DNA from: Actinospica sp035493475
Lineage (GTDB): Bacteria > Actinomycetota > Actinomycetes > Streptomycetales > Catenulisporaceae
Reading direction: 5' to 3'
DNA length: 64,000 bases
NCBI GenBank assembly: GCA_035493475.1
Contig: DATJIF010000009.1
Location: 62,001-126,000 of the forward strand
The translations under genes were made by a program, and so were the position numbers. Of the stretch, positions 40,897 to 49,769 are shown piece by piece. Numbering within the stretch: the first letter of the stretch is position 1; each line of letters begins with the position of its first letter. A model generated the notes under the pieces. It was given only the letters and a program-made list of their open reading frames with translations, searched no databases and was not told the origin of the DNA.

Positions 40897-42053
40897 GGGC
40901 GGTCTCCTTGCGGTGCGAGCGCGACGGCGCGCTGGACGAGGTCGAGGTCCGTGCCGCGCGGTCCGAGCAGGCTGAGGCCGACCGGCAGTCCGTCGGCTTC
41001 GAGCAGCGGTGCGGACAGCGCGGGTCGCCCGGTGATCGGGGCCAGGCAGGTCAGGCCGATGGTCGCCGCGCGCGTGGCGTCGAGCGAGGCGGCTTCGACG
41101 TCACGCGGCGGTGCGGGCGTCGGGGTCGCGGGCAGCAGCAGGACACTGTCTCCGAGCTCCCCGTCGAGGCGTTCCCGGATCTCGGCCAGGGCTCGGCGGG
41201 CCGCGAACTCCTCGTCTTCGGTCACGGTCGCGGCCCAGGCGAAGCGCGCGGCGACGTCCGGTCCGAGCGCGTCAGGGTGCTGAGTGATCCAGCGCGAGTT
41301 CGCGCGCCACGCTTCGGCGGCCTGCACGGTCCGGAACGCGGCGAAGGCCTCCTTCGTGTCAGGCCCCTTGATCTCACGCGGCCTCGATATCCACTGCTTG
41401 AGCTTTTCTATGAAGGCCGTGCGCACGGAGGGGTCGGCCGCCGCGAGAAGGTCGGGGCAGAACACGAACTCACCGGCCGTCGCGTGCACCGACGGCAGCG
41501 ACACCCGGGCCGCCTTGGTCAGCACCTCCGGCGTGTCCGCGAGCCAGCCGATCGCGTCGAAGCTCAGCGCCAGCGGTAGCAGCCCCTGCGCGCTGACCGC
41601 CCCGCGCGTGCTGCGCAGGCCCCAGAGTCCCTGGTACGAGGCGGGGACCCGGATCGAGCCCGCCGTGTCGGTGCCGAGCCCGATGCTGGCCTGTCCCGTG
41701 GCCACCGCCGACGCCGGCCCGCTCGACGAACCGCCCGGCAGTCGACCCGGCGCGCGCGGATTCGGCGGGGTGCCGTAGTGCGCGTTGGTTCCGGCGATGC
41801 TGTAGGCGAACTCGTCCGTTCGGGCCACGCCGCGCAGTTCGGCCCCGGCGTCCAGCAGCGCGCACACGGCCGCCGCGTGCCGCCGCTCCCGGCCCGCACC
41901 GGCCAGATACGCCGGATTCCCCGCACCGACCGGCAGGCCCGCGACCGCGAACAGGTCCTTGACCGCGACGCTCTCGCCGTCGAGCGGGCCCGAACCAGTC
42001 GCGTTGACCAGCGGGTATCCGAGAAGCCGCCAGATGCGCGGATCGGCTGTCAC
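40893..42053 (-). CDS. Amidase-signature enzyme of the ureide operon
   Basis: 386 residues from GTG 42053 (GTGA overlap with the permease stop). The amidase-signature triad is visible: Lys in VAVKDLF, the Gly/Ser-rich loop GGSSSGPASAVA and Ser in GTDTAGSIRVPASYQG. It is shorter than many family members. Its place directly before pucG suggests that it handles the aminotransferase product, oxalurate, or a related ureide such as oxamate, which otherwise has no enzyme here. Allophanate or generic amide hydrolysis is the alternative. Confidence 0.82.
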   Translation of the reverse strand: MTADPRIWRLLGYPLVNATGSGPLDGESVAVKDLFAVAGLPVGAGNPAYLAGAGRERRHAAAVCALLDAGAELRGVARTDEFAYSIAGTNAHYGTPPNPRAPGRLPGGSSSGPASAVATGQASIGLGTDTAGSIRVPASYQGLWGLRSTRGAVSAQGLLPLALSFDAIGWLADTPEVLTKAARVSLPSVHATAGEFVFCPDLLAAADPSVRTAFIEKLKQWISRPREIKGPDTKEAFAAFRTVQAAEAWRANSRWITQHPDALGPDVAARFAWAATVTEDEEFAARRALAEIRERLDGELGDSVLLLPATPTPAPPRDVEAASLDATRAATIGLTCLAPITGRPALSAPLLEADGLPVGLSLLGPRGTDLDLVQRAVALAPQGDRP

Positions 42054-42835
42054 GCGTCCTGCCCTCCCATGCCCATCCGGGACAGCACGAGCGCCTCCGC
42101 CGCGCCGACGAGCGTGTAAAGCACCACGGACACGATCGTCAGCACGATGATCGAGGCCCACAGGTGCAGGTAGCCGAAGGCGCCGATGTCGGACAGGACC
42201 GCGCCGCCGACGCCCTGTCCGGTCGCCAGCCACTCCGTCACGAGCGCGCCGACCAGTGCGCTGGGCACCGAGAGCCGGGCCGCCGCGAACAGATAGGGCA
42301 GCGCGCCGGGCAGCGCCACCTTCGTCAGCACGCTGCGAGGCCCGCCGCCGTAGACCGCGACCACGTCAACCGCGTGCGCCGGGGCCGAGCGGAGTCCGTG
42401 CACGATCGTGACCAGCGCAGGGAAGAACACAACGATCCCGCCGATGACCGCGACGCCGCCGATCCCGCGACCGAAGACCAGCACGATCAGCGGGGTCATC
42501 GTGACGAGCGGAACCGAGCGCAGCAGCGTGGCCAGCGGCATGAACGTGCGCTCGACGGCGGGCGCGAGCACGAAGGCGAGCGAGGCGAGGACAGCCGCGA
42601 GCATGCCGAAGCAGAACCCGTACGCGCCGTCGCCGAGCGTCGTGCCGAGCGGCTGGAGCACCGAGGACCGGTTCGACGCCGCGTCCGAGCCCGAGAACAG
42701 GTAGCCCCAGACTTCGGACGGGCTCTTCACCACGTACGGACTGAACGAGAACAGGTCCACGACCGCGTACCAGAGGCAGATCCCGACGACCGCCGAGACC
42801 AGCAAGGGGTTGACGATCCGCCACACCGTCTTCAC
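42050..42835 (-). CDS. ABC transporter permease (SsuC/TauC type), second copy
   Basis: 261 residues, about six membrane helices. The EAA-like loop AVDVVAVYGGGPRSVLTKVALPGALPYLF marks a BPD_transp_1 permease that contacts the ATPase. It starts at GTG 42835, overlapping the stop of the first permease (GTGA). Two different permeases next to one ATPase and one binding protein suggest a heterodimeric importer of the nitrate/taurine/NMT1 class. In this setting it probably imports a purine, allantoin or another ureide. Confidence 0.88.
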   Translation of the reverse strand: MKTVWRIVNPLLVSAVVGICLWYAVVDLFSFSPYVVKSPSEVWGYLFSGSDAASNRSSVLQPLGTTLGDGAYGFCFGMLAAVLASLAFVLAPAVERTFMPLATLLRSVPLVTMTPLIVLVFGRGIGGVAVIGGIVVFFPALVTIVHGLRSAPAHAVDVVAVYGGGPRSVLTKVALPGALPYLFAAARLSVPSALVGALVTEWLATGQGVGGAVLSDIGAFGYLHLWASIIVLTIVSVVLYTLVGAAEALVLSRMGMGGQDA

Positions 42836-43596
42836 GACGTCCCTCCCGTCCCGGCCCAGGGCGTGAGCACCCGGCCGAGCAGCGAGAACAGTCCGTATCC
42901 CGCGAACGCGAGCACGCCGGTGACCAGCGCCAGCGCCCACGTGCGCGCGACGTCGAACTGCTGCTGCGCGAGCGTGAGCACGACGCCGAGGCCGCTGTCC
43001 ACGCCGCCGAGGTACTCGCCGAGGATCGCGCCGAGCATCGCCGAGGGCGCGGCGATCTTCAGGGCATTGATGACCGCCGGGGCCGCCGAGATCAGCTGTA
43101 CCTTCACGAGCCGGTGCCAGCGGTTGCCGCCGTACGCGCGGACCACGTCGAGCGCCGCCGGATCCGCCGAACGCACGCCGAGCAGCGAGCCGACGAGCGT
43201 GGTGAAGAACACTGCCATCGCCGCGAGGAAGACCGTCGGGGCGCGACCGCCCATGACCACGAGCACGATCGGGCCGATCGCGGTGAGCGGCATGCAGTAG
43301 CTGATCACAGCGAGCTGCGACGCTGCCGGGGCGAGCCGTGGCACGAGCAGGGTCAGGGCCGCGACCGCGAAGGCCGCGAGGTTGCCCCAGAGGAATCCCT
43401 GCGCCGCGTACGTGATCGTGACGACGGCGTTGGACCAGTAGAGCCCCGCGCCGTCGTCCACCATCTGCCGCAGCACCGCCACCGGAGTGGGCACCGCGCC
43501 GTGCGTGCCGAAGCCGAACACACCGACGAGCGCCCACGCCGCGAGCAGGATCAGCACCCCGGCGAGCCCCGACAGGCGCCGGGCTATCGCCGTCAT
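42832..43596 (-). CDS. ABC transporter permease (SsuC/TauC type), first copy
   Basis: 254 residues with about six membrane helices; the ATPase-contact loop reads ALDVVRAYGGNRWHRLVKVQLISAAPAVI. ATG 43596 overlaps the ATPase stop (ATGA). It partners the downstream permease, which is related but clearly divergent, so this is not a recent duplication. The substrate is inferred from the operon only. Confidence 0.88.
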   Translation of the reverse strand: MTAIARRLSGLAGVLILLAAWALVGVFGFGTHGAVPTPVAVLRQMVDDGAGLYWSNAVVTITYAAQGFLWGNLAAFAVAALTLLVPRLAPAASQLAVISYCMPLTAIGPIVLVVMGGRAPTVFLAAMAVFFTTLVGSLLGVRSADPAALDVVRAYGGNRWHRLVKVQLISAAPAVINALKIAAPSAMLGAILGEYLGGVDSGLGVVLTLAQQQFDVARTWALALVTGVLAFAGYGLFSLLGRVLTPWAGTGGTS

Positions 43597-44396
43597 ACCT
43601 TGACCTCTGCGGCCTCGGCGTCGAACAGCAGCGCGGAGAGCCGGTCGTGGTACGCGTGGAACTCGGGGGTCCGGGTGATCTCCGGTGTGCGCGGACGCGG
43701 CAGGTCGATCTCCACCACCTCGAGGATGCGGCCCGGACGCGGACTCATCACGGCGACGTAGTCGGAGAGGAACACGGCTTCGGCGATCCCGTGCGTCACC
43801 ATCAGCGTGGTGGCGGGCTTGTCGGCCAGGATCCGCTGCAGTTCGACGTTCATCCGCTGCCTGGTCATGTCGTCCAACGCGCCGAAGGGCTCGTCGAGCA
43901 GCAGCACCGACGGTTGCACGACCAGGCTGCGGGCGATCGAGACGCGCTGCCGCATGCCGCCGGACAGCTGCGCGGGCTTGGCCTTCTCGAAGCCGTCCAG
44001 CCCGACCAGCCGGATCAGCTCGTCGATGAAGCCCGGTTCCGGCCGGACCCCGGCGACCTCCAGCGGCAGCCGGATGTTCGCCGCCACCGAGCGCCACGGC
44101 AGCAGCGCCGAGTCCTGGAACGCGATGCCCAGGGCGTGCTCCCGGCGCAGCTCCTTCGGCGTCAGGCCATTGATGACGGCGTCGCCCGCCGTCGGCTGTT
44201 CGAGCCCGGCGACGATGCGCAGGATGGTGGACTTGCCGCAGCCCGAGGGGCCGAGCAGGGACAGGAAGCGCCCCTCGGGGGTGTGCAGCGACACGTTGTC
44301 GAGCGCGGTGATCGCGCGCCGGCCGACCGTGAAGTTCTTGGTCAGGCCGCGCAGCTCGATGCCGCCGGAGGCCGTGCTGTCGGGCATCTCGGTCAC
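43593..44396 (-). CDS. ABC transporter ATP-binding protein
   Basis: 267 residues from GTG 44396, which overlaps the stop of the binding-protein gene; ATG 44387 is the alternative. All ATPase motifs are intact: Walker A GPSGCGKST, Q-loop AFQDSALLPW, signature LSGGMRQR, Walker B VLLLDEPFGALDD and the switch His in MVTHGIAEAV. It is of the nitrate/sulfonate/taurine (SsuB/TauB) class. It energises the two permeases that follow. Confidence 0.93.
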   Translation of the reverse strand: MTEMPDSTASGGIELRGLTKNFTVGRRAITALDNVSLHTPEGRFLSLLGPSGCGKSTILRIVAGLEQPTAGDAVINGLTPKELRREHALGIAFQDSALLPWRSVAANIRLPLEVAGVRPEPGFIDELIRLVGLDGFEKAKPAQLSGGMRQRVSIARSLVVQPSVLLLDEPFGALDDMTRQRMNVELQRILADKPATTLMVTHGIAEAVFLSDYVAVMSPRPGRILEVVEIDLPRPRTPEITRTPEFHAYHDRLSALLFDAEAAEVKV

Positions 44397-45472
44397 GCCT
44401 TCAGACTCGGGTTTTCCTCGTAGACCTCGGCCAGCAGGGAGAGGTCGAACAGCTGCTTCGCGGTCACCTTGACGCCGACCTTGCCGAGCGCCTCGATGTT
44501 CTCCGCGACCAGCGCGTCGGTCATGGTGAACAGGCCGTTCTTCTTGGTGTCGGCGCTCACGATCAGGCCGTTCTGCGCCGTGGCCTCCGCGGTCTGCTCG
44601 GTCAGGTTCAGGCCGTCGCCCTTGCCGAACTGGTTGACGGCCAGGCTCGCGGACTGCGCGGGCGCGGCCACCGCGTCCGTCCAGCCCTGGATCTCGGCCT
44701 TCAGCAGGGCCTTGACCTTGGCACGGTCGTTGTCGATCGCGGACTGCAGCACCACGAAGGTCTCGGAGACCAGCGGCAGCCCGTAGTCCGCGAACAGGAA
44801 CGTCGTGGGCTCGTAGCCCTTGGCCTTGATCAGGATCGGCTCGTTGGTGATGTAGGCCATGTAGCCGTCCACCTCGCCGGTGACCAGCACGGTCGGGTCG
44901 TACTGCACCGGCACGATCGTCACGTCCGAGGCGCTCACCCCGTTCGCCGTCAGCAGCGCCTTGAACAGCACCTGGTTCGTGCCCTGCTGCACGCCGATCT
45001 TCTTGCCGACCATGTCCTTCGGCGCCGCGATCGGCTTCTTGGAGGCGATCGAGAGGATCGCGAAGGGGTTCTTCTGGTACGTGGTGGCGACCGTCTTGAG
45101 CGGCGCCCCCTGCAGGATCGCCGGTCCGGTCGCGCCGGGCGAGGAGAGCCCGACGAAGGCCTTGCCGGAGGCCACCGCCGACTCGGCCGAGGTGCCCGCC
45201 GAACCGCCCGCGATCAGGTTCACCGCGGAGAAGCCGGCCGCCTTGTAGTAGCCCTTGGTCGTGGCGAAGAACTCCCCGGCGAACTCGATGTTCTTGATCC
45301 AGGACAGCTGCACGGCGATCGAGCCGAAGCCGGAGCCGGAACTCGACGCGGAGCCGGCCGATCCGGTCGAGGAGCCGCATGCTGCCAACACGGAGGGGGC
45401 GGTTATGCCGAGTGCCGCCCATTGCAGCATCGAACGTCGGCTGAGGCGGGCGGCGGCGAGGTCGTCGGTCAC
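44393..45472 (-). CDS. ABC substrate-binding lipoprotein, NMT1/SsuA-like
   Basis: 359 residues. The N-terminus has a twin-Arg motif (LSRRSMLQW) followed by a lipobox (VLAAC), suggesting a Tat-exported lipoprotein. The binding fold starts VQLSWIKNIEFAGEFFATTKGYYKAAG and includes GGSAGTSAESAVASGKAFVG and KKIGVQQGTNQ, typical of the NMT1/THI5-like family that binds small heterocycles or sulfonates. AGGAG precedes the GTG start by 8 nt. It heads the nine-gene leftward ureide operon; two TGAAA-N6-TTNCN elements lie 107-152 bp upstream. A purine or ureide ligand is inferred. Confidence 0.88.
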   Translation of the reverse strand: MTDDLAAARLSRRSMLQWAALGITAPSVLAACGSSTGSAGSASSSGSGFGSIAVQLSWIKNIEFAGEFFATTKGYYKAAGFSAVNLIAGGSAGTSAESAVASGKAFVGLSSPGATGPAILQGAPLKTVATTYQKNPFAILSIASKKPIAAPKDMVGKKIGVQQGTNQVLFKALLTANGVSASDVTIVPVQYDPTVLVTGEVDGYMAYITNEPILIKAKGYEPTTFLFADYGLPLVSETFVVLQSAIDNDRAKVKALLKAEIQGWTDAVAAPAQSASLAVNQFGKGDGLNLTEQTAEATAQNGLIVSADTKKNGLFTMTDALVAENIEALGKVGVKVTAKQLFDLSLLAEVYEENPSLKA

Positions 45473-45578
45473 GAAGGGACTCCTGTCGGGGCGAAGGGGG
45501 AAAGAGCGGGAGTGCGACGCGTGCCAGTGACGCTAGGCATCGGGTGTTTCCCGGCCGTGTCCGCCCGCGCGGCGGAGG

Positions 45579-45594
45579 TGAAATCCGTGTTCCG
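45579..45594. promoter_or_regulatory. Half-matched RpiR-type operator
   Basis: TGAAATCCGTGTTCCG keeps the left arm TGAAA and the 6-nt spacer, but the right arm is TTCCG. It lies exactly 30 bp from the perfect site at 45609, i.e. on the same face of the helix, in the promoter region of the ABC/ureide operon. Confidence 0.45.
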
Positions 45595-45608
45595 GTCGGC
45601 TCGCGCGA

Positions 45609-45624
45609 TGAAACTCAGATTTCA
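45609..45624. promoter_or_regulatory. Perfect TGAAA-N6-TTTCA palindrome before the ureide operon
   Basis: TGAAACTCAGATTTCA has exact 5-bp arms with a 6-nt spacer and overlaps the stop codon of the TIM-barrel gene. The same pattern occurs at 49770 before the companion operon. A likely site for the RpiR regulator. Confidence 0.65.
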
Positions 45625-46541
45625 GCCAGCACGCGCCGCGCGAGCGACGTCCCGGCGCGCAGGGCGGCGACCGGATCGGCCGCCTCGTCGAGTTCGACGA
45701 GCACGGTCGCGGCCGCCGGGGTGCGCGCCATCGCGGCGGCCCAGCCCGGCCAGTCCACGATGCCGGTGCCGAGCTCGGCCATGTACGGCTGCTGCTGCGT
45801 GAAGACTGTTTCGTCGACGGTCAGGTGCACGTCGATCGGCCGGATCGCGTCCTTCCAGTGCGCGAGCGCGATCCGCTGCGCGTGGCGGTGCGCGACGGCC
45901 ACCGGGTCTCCCCCGCCGAGCGCGATGTGGCACGCGTCAGGGCACAGCCATACGTACTGCGGATCGGTGAGGGCCATGAAGAGATCGATGTCGCGCTCGT
46001 ACCACAGCGTGCTGTTGGACTCGGTGTGCAGGGCGAGCCGAACGCCGTGCCGGGACGTCGCCTCGCCGACCGCGTGCGCCACGTCGGCCATGCGTGTCAT
46101 GTAGGCGACGTCGACGAAGAACGCCGGCGACTCGCCGAACGTCCGGCGCATCGGCAGCCCGCCGACGAGAACCCCGGCGCCGACCTCCGCGAGGAACTCC
46201 GCGCGGCGTTCGGCGTCGGCGACGATCGCATGCAGCGCGCGCGGATCACGCCAATCGGGGCTGTCCTCGTCCGCGATGAAGGCGCTCACCACCGACAGCC
46301 CGCGCACGGCCAGCTCGTCGCGGAACGCGGCCGCCGAACCGAAGGCGCGCAGCACCGAACCGATGTCGCCGGGCGCGAACGTCAGCTCGATCCCGCAGAC
46401 CCCGGCCTCGGTCAGTGCGTCCATCACCCGGAGCCAGAACTCTCGCGGGTTTTCCATCGCCCAGGAGCGCAGAGCCGCAGCGGAGTCGAGGCCCCAGAAC
46501 TCGGGATGGTAGAAGGTGATGACGTCGGTCGCGAAGATCAC
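45615..46541 (-). CDS. Sugar-phosphate isomerase/epimerase-type TIM-barrel protein
   Basis: 308 residues, GTG 46541 overlapping the deaminase stop (GTGA). It is an AP endonuclease 2/xylose isomerase-like TIM barrel: GVCGIELTFAPGDIGSVLRAFG, FLAEVGAGVLVGG, HTESNSTLWYERD, CPDACHIALGGGDPVAVAHRHAQRIALAHWKDA and a final VELDEAADP. The conserved Glu, His and Asp positions that bind a divalent metal are present. Relatives include inosose dehydratases and hydroxypyruvate isomerases; the true substrate is unknown. It is the last gene of a four-gene coupled operon. Confidence 0.85.
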   Translation of the reverse strand: MIFATDVITFYHPEFWGLDSAAALRSWAMENPREFWLRVMDALTEAGVCGIELTFAPGDIGSVLRAFGSAAAFRDELAVRGLSVVSAFIADEDSPDWRDPRALHAIVADAERRAEFLAEVGAGVLVGGLPMRRTFGESPAFFVDVAYMTRMADVAHAVGEATSRHGVRLALHTESNSTLWYERDIDLFMALTDPQYVWLCPDACHIALGGGDPVAVAHRHAQRIALAHWKDAIRPIDVHLTVDETVFTQQQPYMAELGTGIVDWPGWAAAMARTPAAATVLVELDEAADPVAALRAGTSLARRVLAEI

Positions 46542-47146
46542 TCCGCGCCGCCGCGAGCGTTGTAGACGACGAGCCCGTCGCTGTCCACGGCCTTCCGGTA
46601 CGCGCGGAACACCTCGACGGCCTCGTCCCGCAGTACGTCGCGCACCACTTCGATGCCGCGCGCCTCGAACTGCGCGACCCAGTCGTCCCCGAGCGGGCCT
46701 TCGTCGAACGTGGTGATCTCCTCGAGTTCCGGCCCGTCCCCCGCGATGACAAGGCGGCGCACGCCGGACCACATCGCCGCGCCGTAGCACTGGATGCATG
46801 GACGCCAGTTGACCACGAGTTCGTGCACGGGCAGCCCGGCGCCGCCGAGGTCCCAGCCGCCGAGCCCGGCCTGCGCGAGCCCGAGCGCCACCACCTCGGC
46901 GTGCGCGCTGGAGACTCCGGAGGCGAGCACGACGTTCACCCCGATCGACACGATGCGGCCGGTCTCGCGCTCGGCGACCAGCGCGGCGAACGGACCGCCG
47001 TTGCCCTCACGCCAGTTGCGGTCCGCGAGCCGGTGCAGCAGCCGCATCCGGTCCTCGAGCTCCACGACCGCCTCGGGCAGTTCGGCCAGCTCGTCCTCGA
47101 TCCACGCGGGCAGCGCCACGCGGTATTCCTTCGCTACCTCGATCAT
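46538..47146 (-). CDS. Nucleoside/base deaminase-like protein (CMP/dCMP deaminase fold)
   Basis: 202 residues. The zinc site of the cytidine deaminase-like fold is complete: SSAHAEVVAL supplies His and the proton-shuttling Glu, and WRPCIQCYGA supplies the two Cys (PCxxC). Guanine deaminase and tRNA adenosine deaminase share these motifs; the extra N-terminal 60 and C-terminal 50 residues make it longer than both. In a purine island a base or nucleoside deaminase such as guanine deaminase is attractive but unproven. ATG 47146 overlaps the GMC gene stop (ATGA). Confidence 0.83.
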   Translation of the reverse strand: MIEVAKEYRVALPAWIEDELAELPEAVVELEDRMRLLHRLADRNWREGNGGPFAALVAERETGRIVSIGVNVVLASGVSSAHAEVVALGLAQAGLGGWDLGGAGLPVHELVVNWRPCIQCYGAAMWSGVRRLVIAGDGPELEEITTFDEGPLGDDWVAQFEARGIEVVRDVLRDEAVEVFRAYRKAVDSDGLVVYNARGGAE

Positions 47147-48633
47147 GCTCGGGCTTCCTCTCGGTGTTCGGCGAGTACGGTGCGCGCGGCCCGGACGGCG
47201 GTGACGGCGCCGGTCAGGGTCACGTTGGCGGCCATGGCGGTGGGGATCACGCCGTTGCCCGCGAGGTACAGGTTCGCCAGGCCCCAGACCCGGCCGTCCG
47301 GATCGCACACGCTGGTGCCGTCGTCCGCGAGACCGGCGCGGACGGTGCCGGTCAGGTGCAGTGAGGAACCGGCGGGCAGCAGCGCGCACTCGGTCGCGGG
47401 ATCGAAGGACCCGAACTCCTCGGCGATCACCCTGACCTCGGCCAACGCGCGGTCGATGAGCGTCCGGTCGGCGTCGCAGTAGTCGAACTCGATGCCGATC
47501 CGCGGCATCCCGGCCAGGTCGGTCTCCGTCGAGGAGAAGGTGAGCCGGTTCTCGGGCCTGGAGGCGAGTGGAACGTAGAGCGAGATACCGACGGAGTGCG
47601 CGAGCGGCGCACCTTCGTCGTCCACGTATGTACGGTTCATGATCTGGCCGTGGAAGGGCTGCGCGGATCCGTTGCGCGGCAGCCAGAGCGAGTCGGTGGC
47701 GAACTCGCCGACGCGCGGCAACGGCATATCAGATCGGTCGATATCAACCAGGACTCTCGACGTAATGAACGCATGCTCGTTGAGGTTGCGACCCAGCGCC
47801 TCGGGCCGAATCCCCGACGTGTACAGCAGTTGCGGAGTACGCAGCGCGTCGGCGCACACGACCACGGCCTGCGCGCGCAGCTCCGACTCGCCCCGCAGCA
47901 GGACGCCGGTCACGCGGTCGCCCTCGACGATCAGGGCCGTGACAAGCGTGCCGGTGACGAGGGCGAACGCCGGATCGCCGCCCTCCGCGATCGGCGGGAA
48001 GATCGTGCCGGGCGACGTGCGCGGCCGCGGACCGAAGGCCGTCGCGCGGACCGCCATCGGCATCGGCTGCGGTTGGCGCTCGTCCGGGCCGATCCCCGCG
48101 TAGCGCCGACGCAGCACGTCGAGCACCTTCCGGCCGACCGCCGTGGGTTCGAAGGGACTCGGCTCGACCTCGAGCACGCGGCGCGCGGTCTCCAGATCCT
48201 CCGCCCAGCGCGCCGGATCGCCGAAGTCGAACGCCTCGTCATCGCCGGGCCAGGGGGTCGCCGCAGTCCAGTGCACTCCCATGCCGCCCGCGTTCCAGGC
48301 GAGCGCCGCCGCGGGCATCGCGTCGGCCTCCTGCCCGAACGCGGTCGCCGTGTGCACACCCTGAGGCAGCTCGCTGACATGCCCGGCGTCGTGCCGAACC
48401 GTCGTCGCACCCGTATACAGCCCCTGAATCCCGCTGCCGACGGCCTCGTTGTAGCGCGCCCACACTGCCGGGTCCGCGATGTCGTGCAGATGCGTTCCGG
48501 GCACGTCACCGATCGGACGGCCCGCCTCGATCATCGTGATGCGCAGCGCCGGATCGCCCTCGCGCAGCAGCCGCGCCACGACGGCGCCCATGATGCCGCT
48601 GCCCACGATCAGCACATCGCTGTCGCTGCTCAC
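47143..48633 (-). CDS. GMC family FAD oxidoreductase
   Basis: 496 residues. The N-terminal dinucleotide fold is DVLIVGSGIMGAVVARLL with Glu in TMIEAGRPI; a second GMC feature is the C-terminal GNGVIPTAMAANVTLTG with the likely active-site Asn. GGMGVHWTAATP corresponds to the flavin-attachment/loop region of pyranose-2-oxidase-like members. It should oxidise an alcohol, often of a sugar. Being coupled to a deaminase and a sugar-isomerase-like TIM barrel, it may act on the ribose side of a nucleoside or on a hydroxylated ring. The start GTG overlaps the upstream stop (GTGA). Confidence 0.87.
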   Translation of the reverse strand: MSSDSDVLIVGSGIMGAVVARLLREGDPALRITMIEAGRPIGDVPGTHLHDIADPAVWARYNEAVGSGIQGLYTGATTVRHDAGHVSELPQGVHTATAFGQEADAMPAAALAWNAGGMGVHWTAATPWPGDDEAFDFGDPARWAEDLETARRVLEVEPSPFEPTAVGRKVLDVLRRRYAGIGPDERQPQPMPMAVRATAFGPRPRTSPGTIFPPIAEGGDPAFALVTGTLVTALIVEGDRVTGVLLRGESELRAQAVVVCADALRTPQLLYTSGIRPEALGRNLNEHAFITSRVLVDIDRSDMPLPRVGEFATDSLWLPRNGSAQPFHGQIMNRTYVDDEGAPLAHSVGISLYVPLASRPENRLTFSSTETDLAGMPRIGIEFDYCDADRTLIDRALAEVRVIAEEFGSFDPATECALLPAGSSLHLTGTVRAGLADDGTSVCDPDGRVWGLANLYLAGNGVIPTAMAANVTLTGAVTAVRAARTVLAEHREEARA

Positions 48634-49724
48634 CGCGTCGCTCCGCCGAAGTCCGCGATGCGGATCCGCGCATGCACGCCGGTCACGACGTCGACGACCT
48701 GCGAGATATTGAAGTCCGTGGCAGCACTCAGATACGCGAGGGCGTGCTCGGGATCCATGCCGAACCGCGCCCCCAGCAACGAGATCGCGGCACGCACGCA
48801 GCGGCGCATCGCCTCGTCCAGATCGCGATCCAGTCCGGTCGGGATCAGGTACTCGGCCGTCTCCCCCAACGCTCCGGCCAACTGCCCGAACCGCCGCAGC
48901 GCCTCGTCCTGCGCGAGGACGTCGAACCGCACCGTGACCCGCAGCGAGGCCTCCAGCGCGGTGAGCGCGACCTCCCCGTCGCCCTGTGCAAAGTGCGGAT
49001 CGCCGACGTACGCCAGCGCGCCCGACACCTGAACCGGCAGATACAGGGAACTACCAGCGGTAAGCAGCTTGATATCGATGTTGCCGCCGTGCGGTCCGGG
49101 CGGCACCGAGTGCGGACGCTCGTCTCCCGCCACGGCGACGCCCATGATCCCGAGGAACGGCGCGATCGGGAACCGTATATTGCGCGGCGCGCCCGCCTTC
49201 GCCGCCATCAGCGCGGACTCCCCGGCCGGGTCGAGCTGCGCGAACACGCTGACCGTGCCCGGCTGGCGCGGAAACTCCCCCGGCAGCGCGCCCTTGCCGT
49301 GCCGGTTCGAGATGATCCCGTACGGCACGCGCGGCAGCGTTTCGAGGACGGTCATCTTCAATAGGTCGCCCGGCTCCGCGCCGCGCACCCGGATCGGCCC
49401 GGTCACCACGTGCGGCCCGTCCACCGCCGGATCCCGCCGCATCGACGACCGCGCCAGTTCGACCGCGTCCCGCAGCACCAGGTCCGCGCCCACGCCGTGC
49501 CCCGCGAAGAACGCGAGCGGGTCACGGCCCTGATCCTCCAGGACGCCCTCGTGGCTGATCGTGTCGATCGTGACCTCGTCGCCCGGATCGACGGTCAGCA
49601 CCTGTTCGTCCGCCGCGCACGGCAGCCGCCCCCACAGCACGGCGCCCGGCGCGGCGGGCAGATAGTGCCGGGCGCGCACCGGGCCGTGATCGGGCTGCAG
49701 GATCGGGACGGAAGTCGAGGTCAC
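48630..49724 (-). CDS. Acetamidase/formamidase (FmdA/AmdA) family protein
   Basis: 364 residues. The family landmarks are TIDTISHEGVLEDQG, VTGPIRVRGAEPGDLLKMTV, PHGGNIDIKLLTAGSSLYLPV and GDPHFAQGDGEVALTALE. Known members hydrolyse formamide or acetamide to ammonia and the acid. As first gene of the four-gene operon it has its own promoter region with a perfect TGAAA-N6-TTTCA site 46 bp upstream. A formamide-like product released from purine or nucleoside breakdown would make sense here; this is inference. Confidence 0.9.
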   Translation of the reverse strand: MTSTSVPILQPDHGPVRARHYLPAAPGAVLWGRLPCAADEQVLTVDPGDEVTIDTISHEGVLEDQGRDPLAFFAGHGVGADLVLRDAVELARSSMRRDPAVDGPHVVTGPIRVRGAEPGDLLKMTVLETLPRVPYGIISNRHGKGALPGEFPRQPGTVSVFAQLDPAGESALMAAKAGAPRNIRFPIAPFLGIMGVAVAGDERPHSVPPGPHGGNIDIKLLTAGSSLYLPVQVSGALAYVGDPHFAQGDGEVALTALEASLRVTVRFDVLAQDEALRRFGQLAGALGETAEYLIPTGLDRDLDEAMRRCVRAAISLLGARFGMDPEHALAYLSAATDFNISQVVDVVTGVHARIRIADFGGATR

Positions 49725-49736
49725 ACCGCGAAGCTA

Positions 49737-49752
49737 GGGAACCGGCGTTTCA
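49737..49752. promoter_or_regulatory. Weak second RpiR-type site
   Basis: GGGAACCGGCGTTTCA keeps GAA and the right arm TTTCA with a 6-nt spacer. It lies 33 bp from the perfect site, mirroring the paired arrangement seen at 45579 and 45609. Confidence 0.3.
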
Positions 49753-49769
49753 CCCAGGTGCCCCGATCT

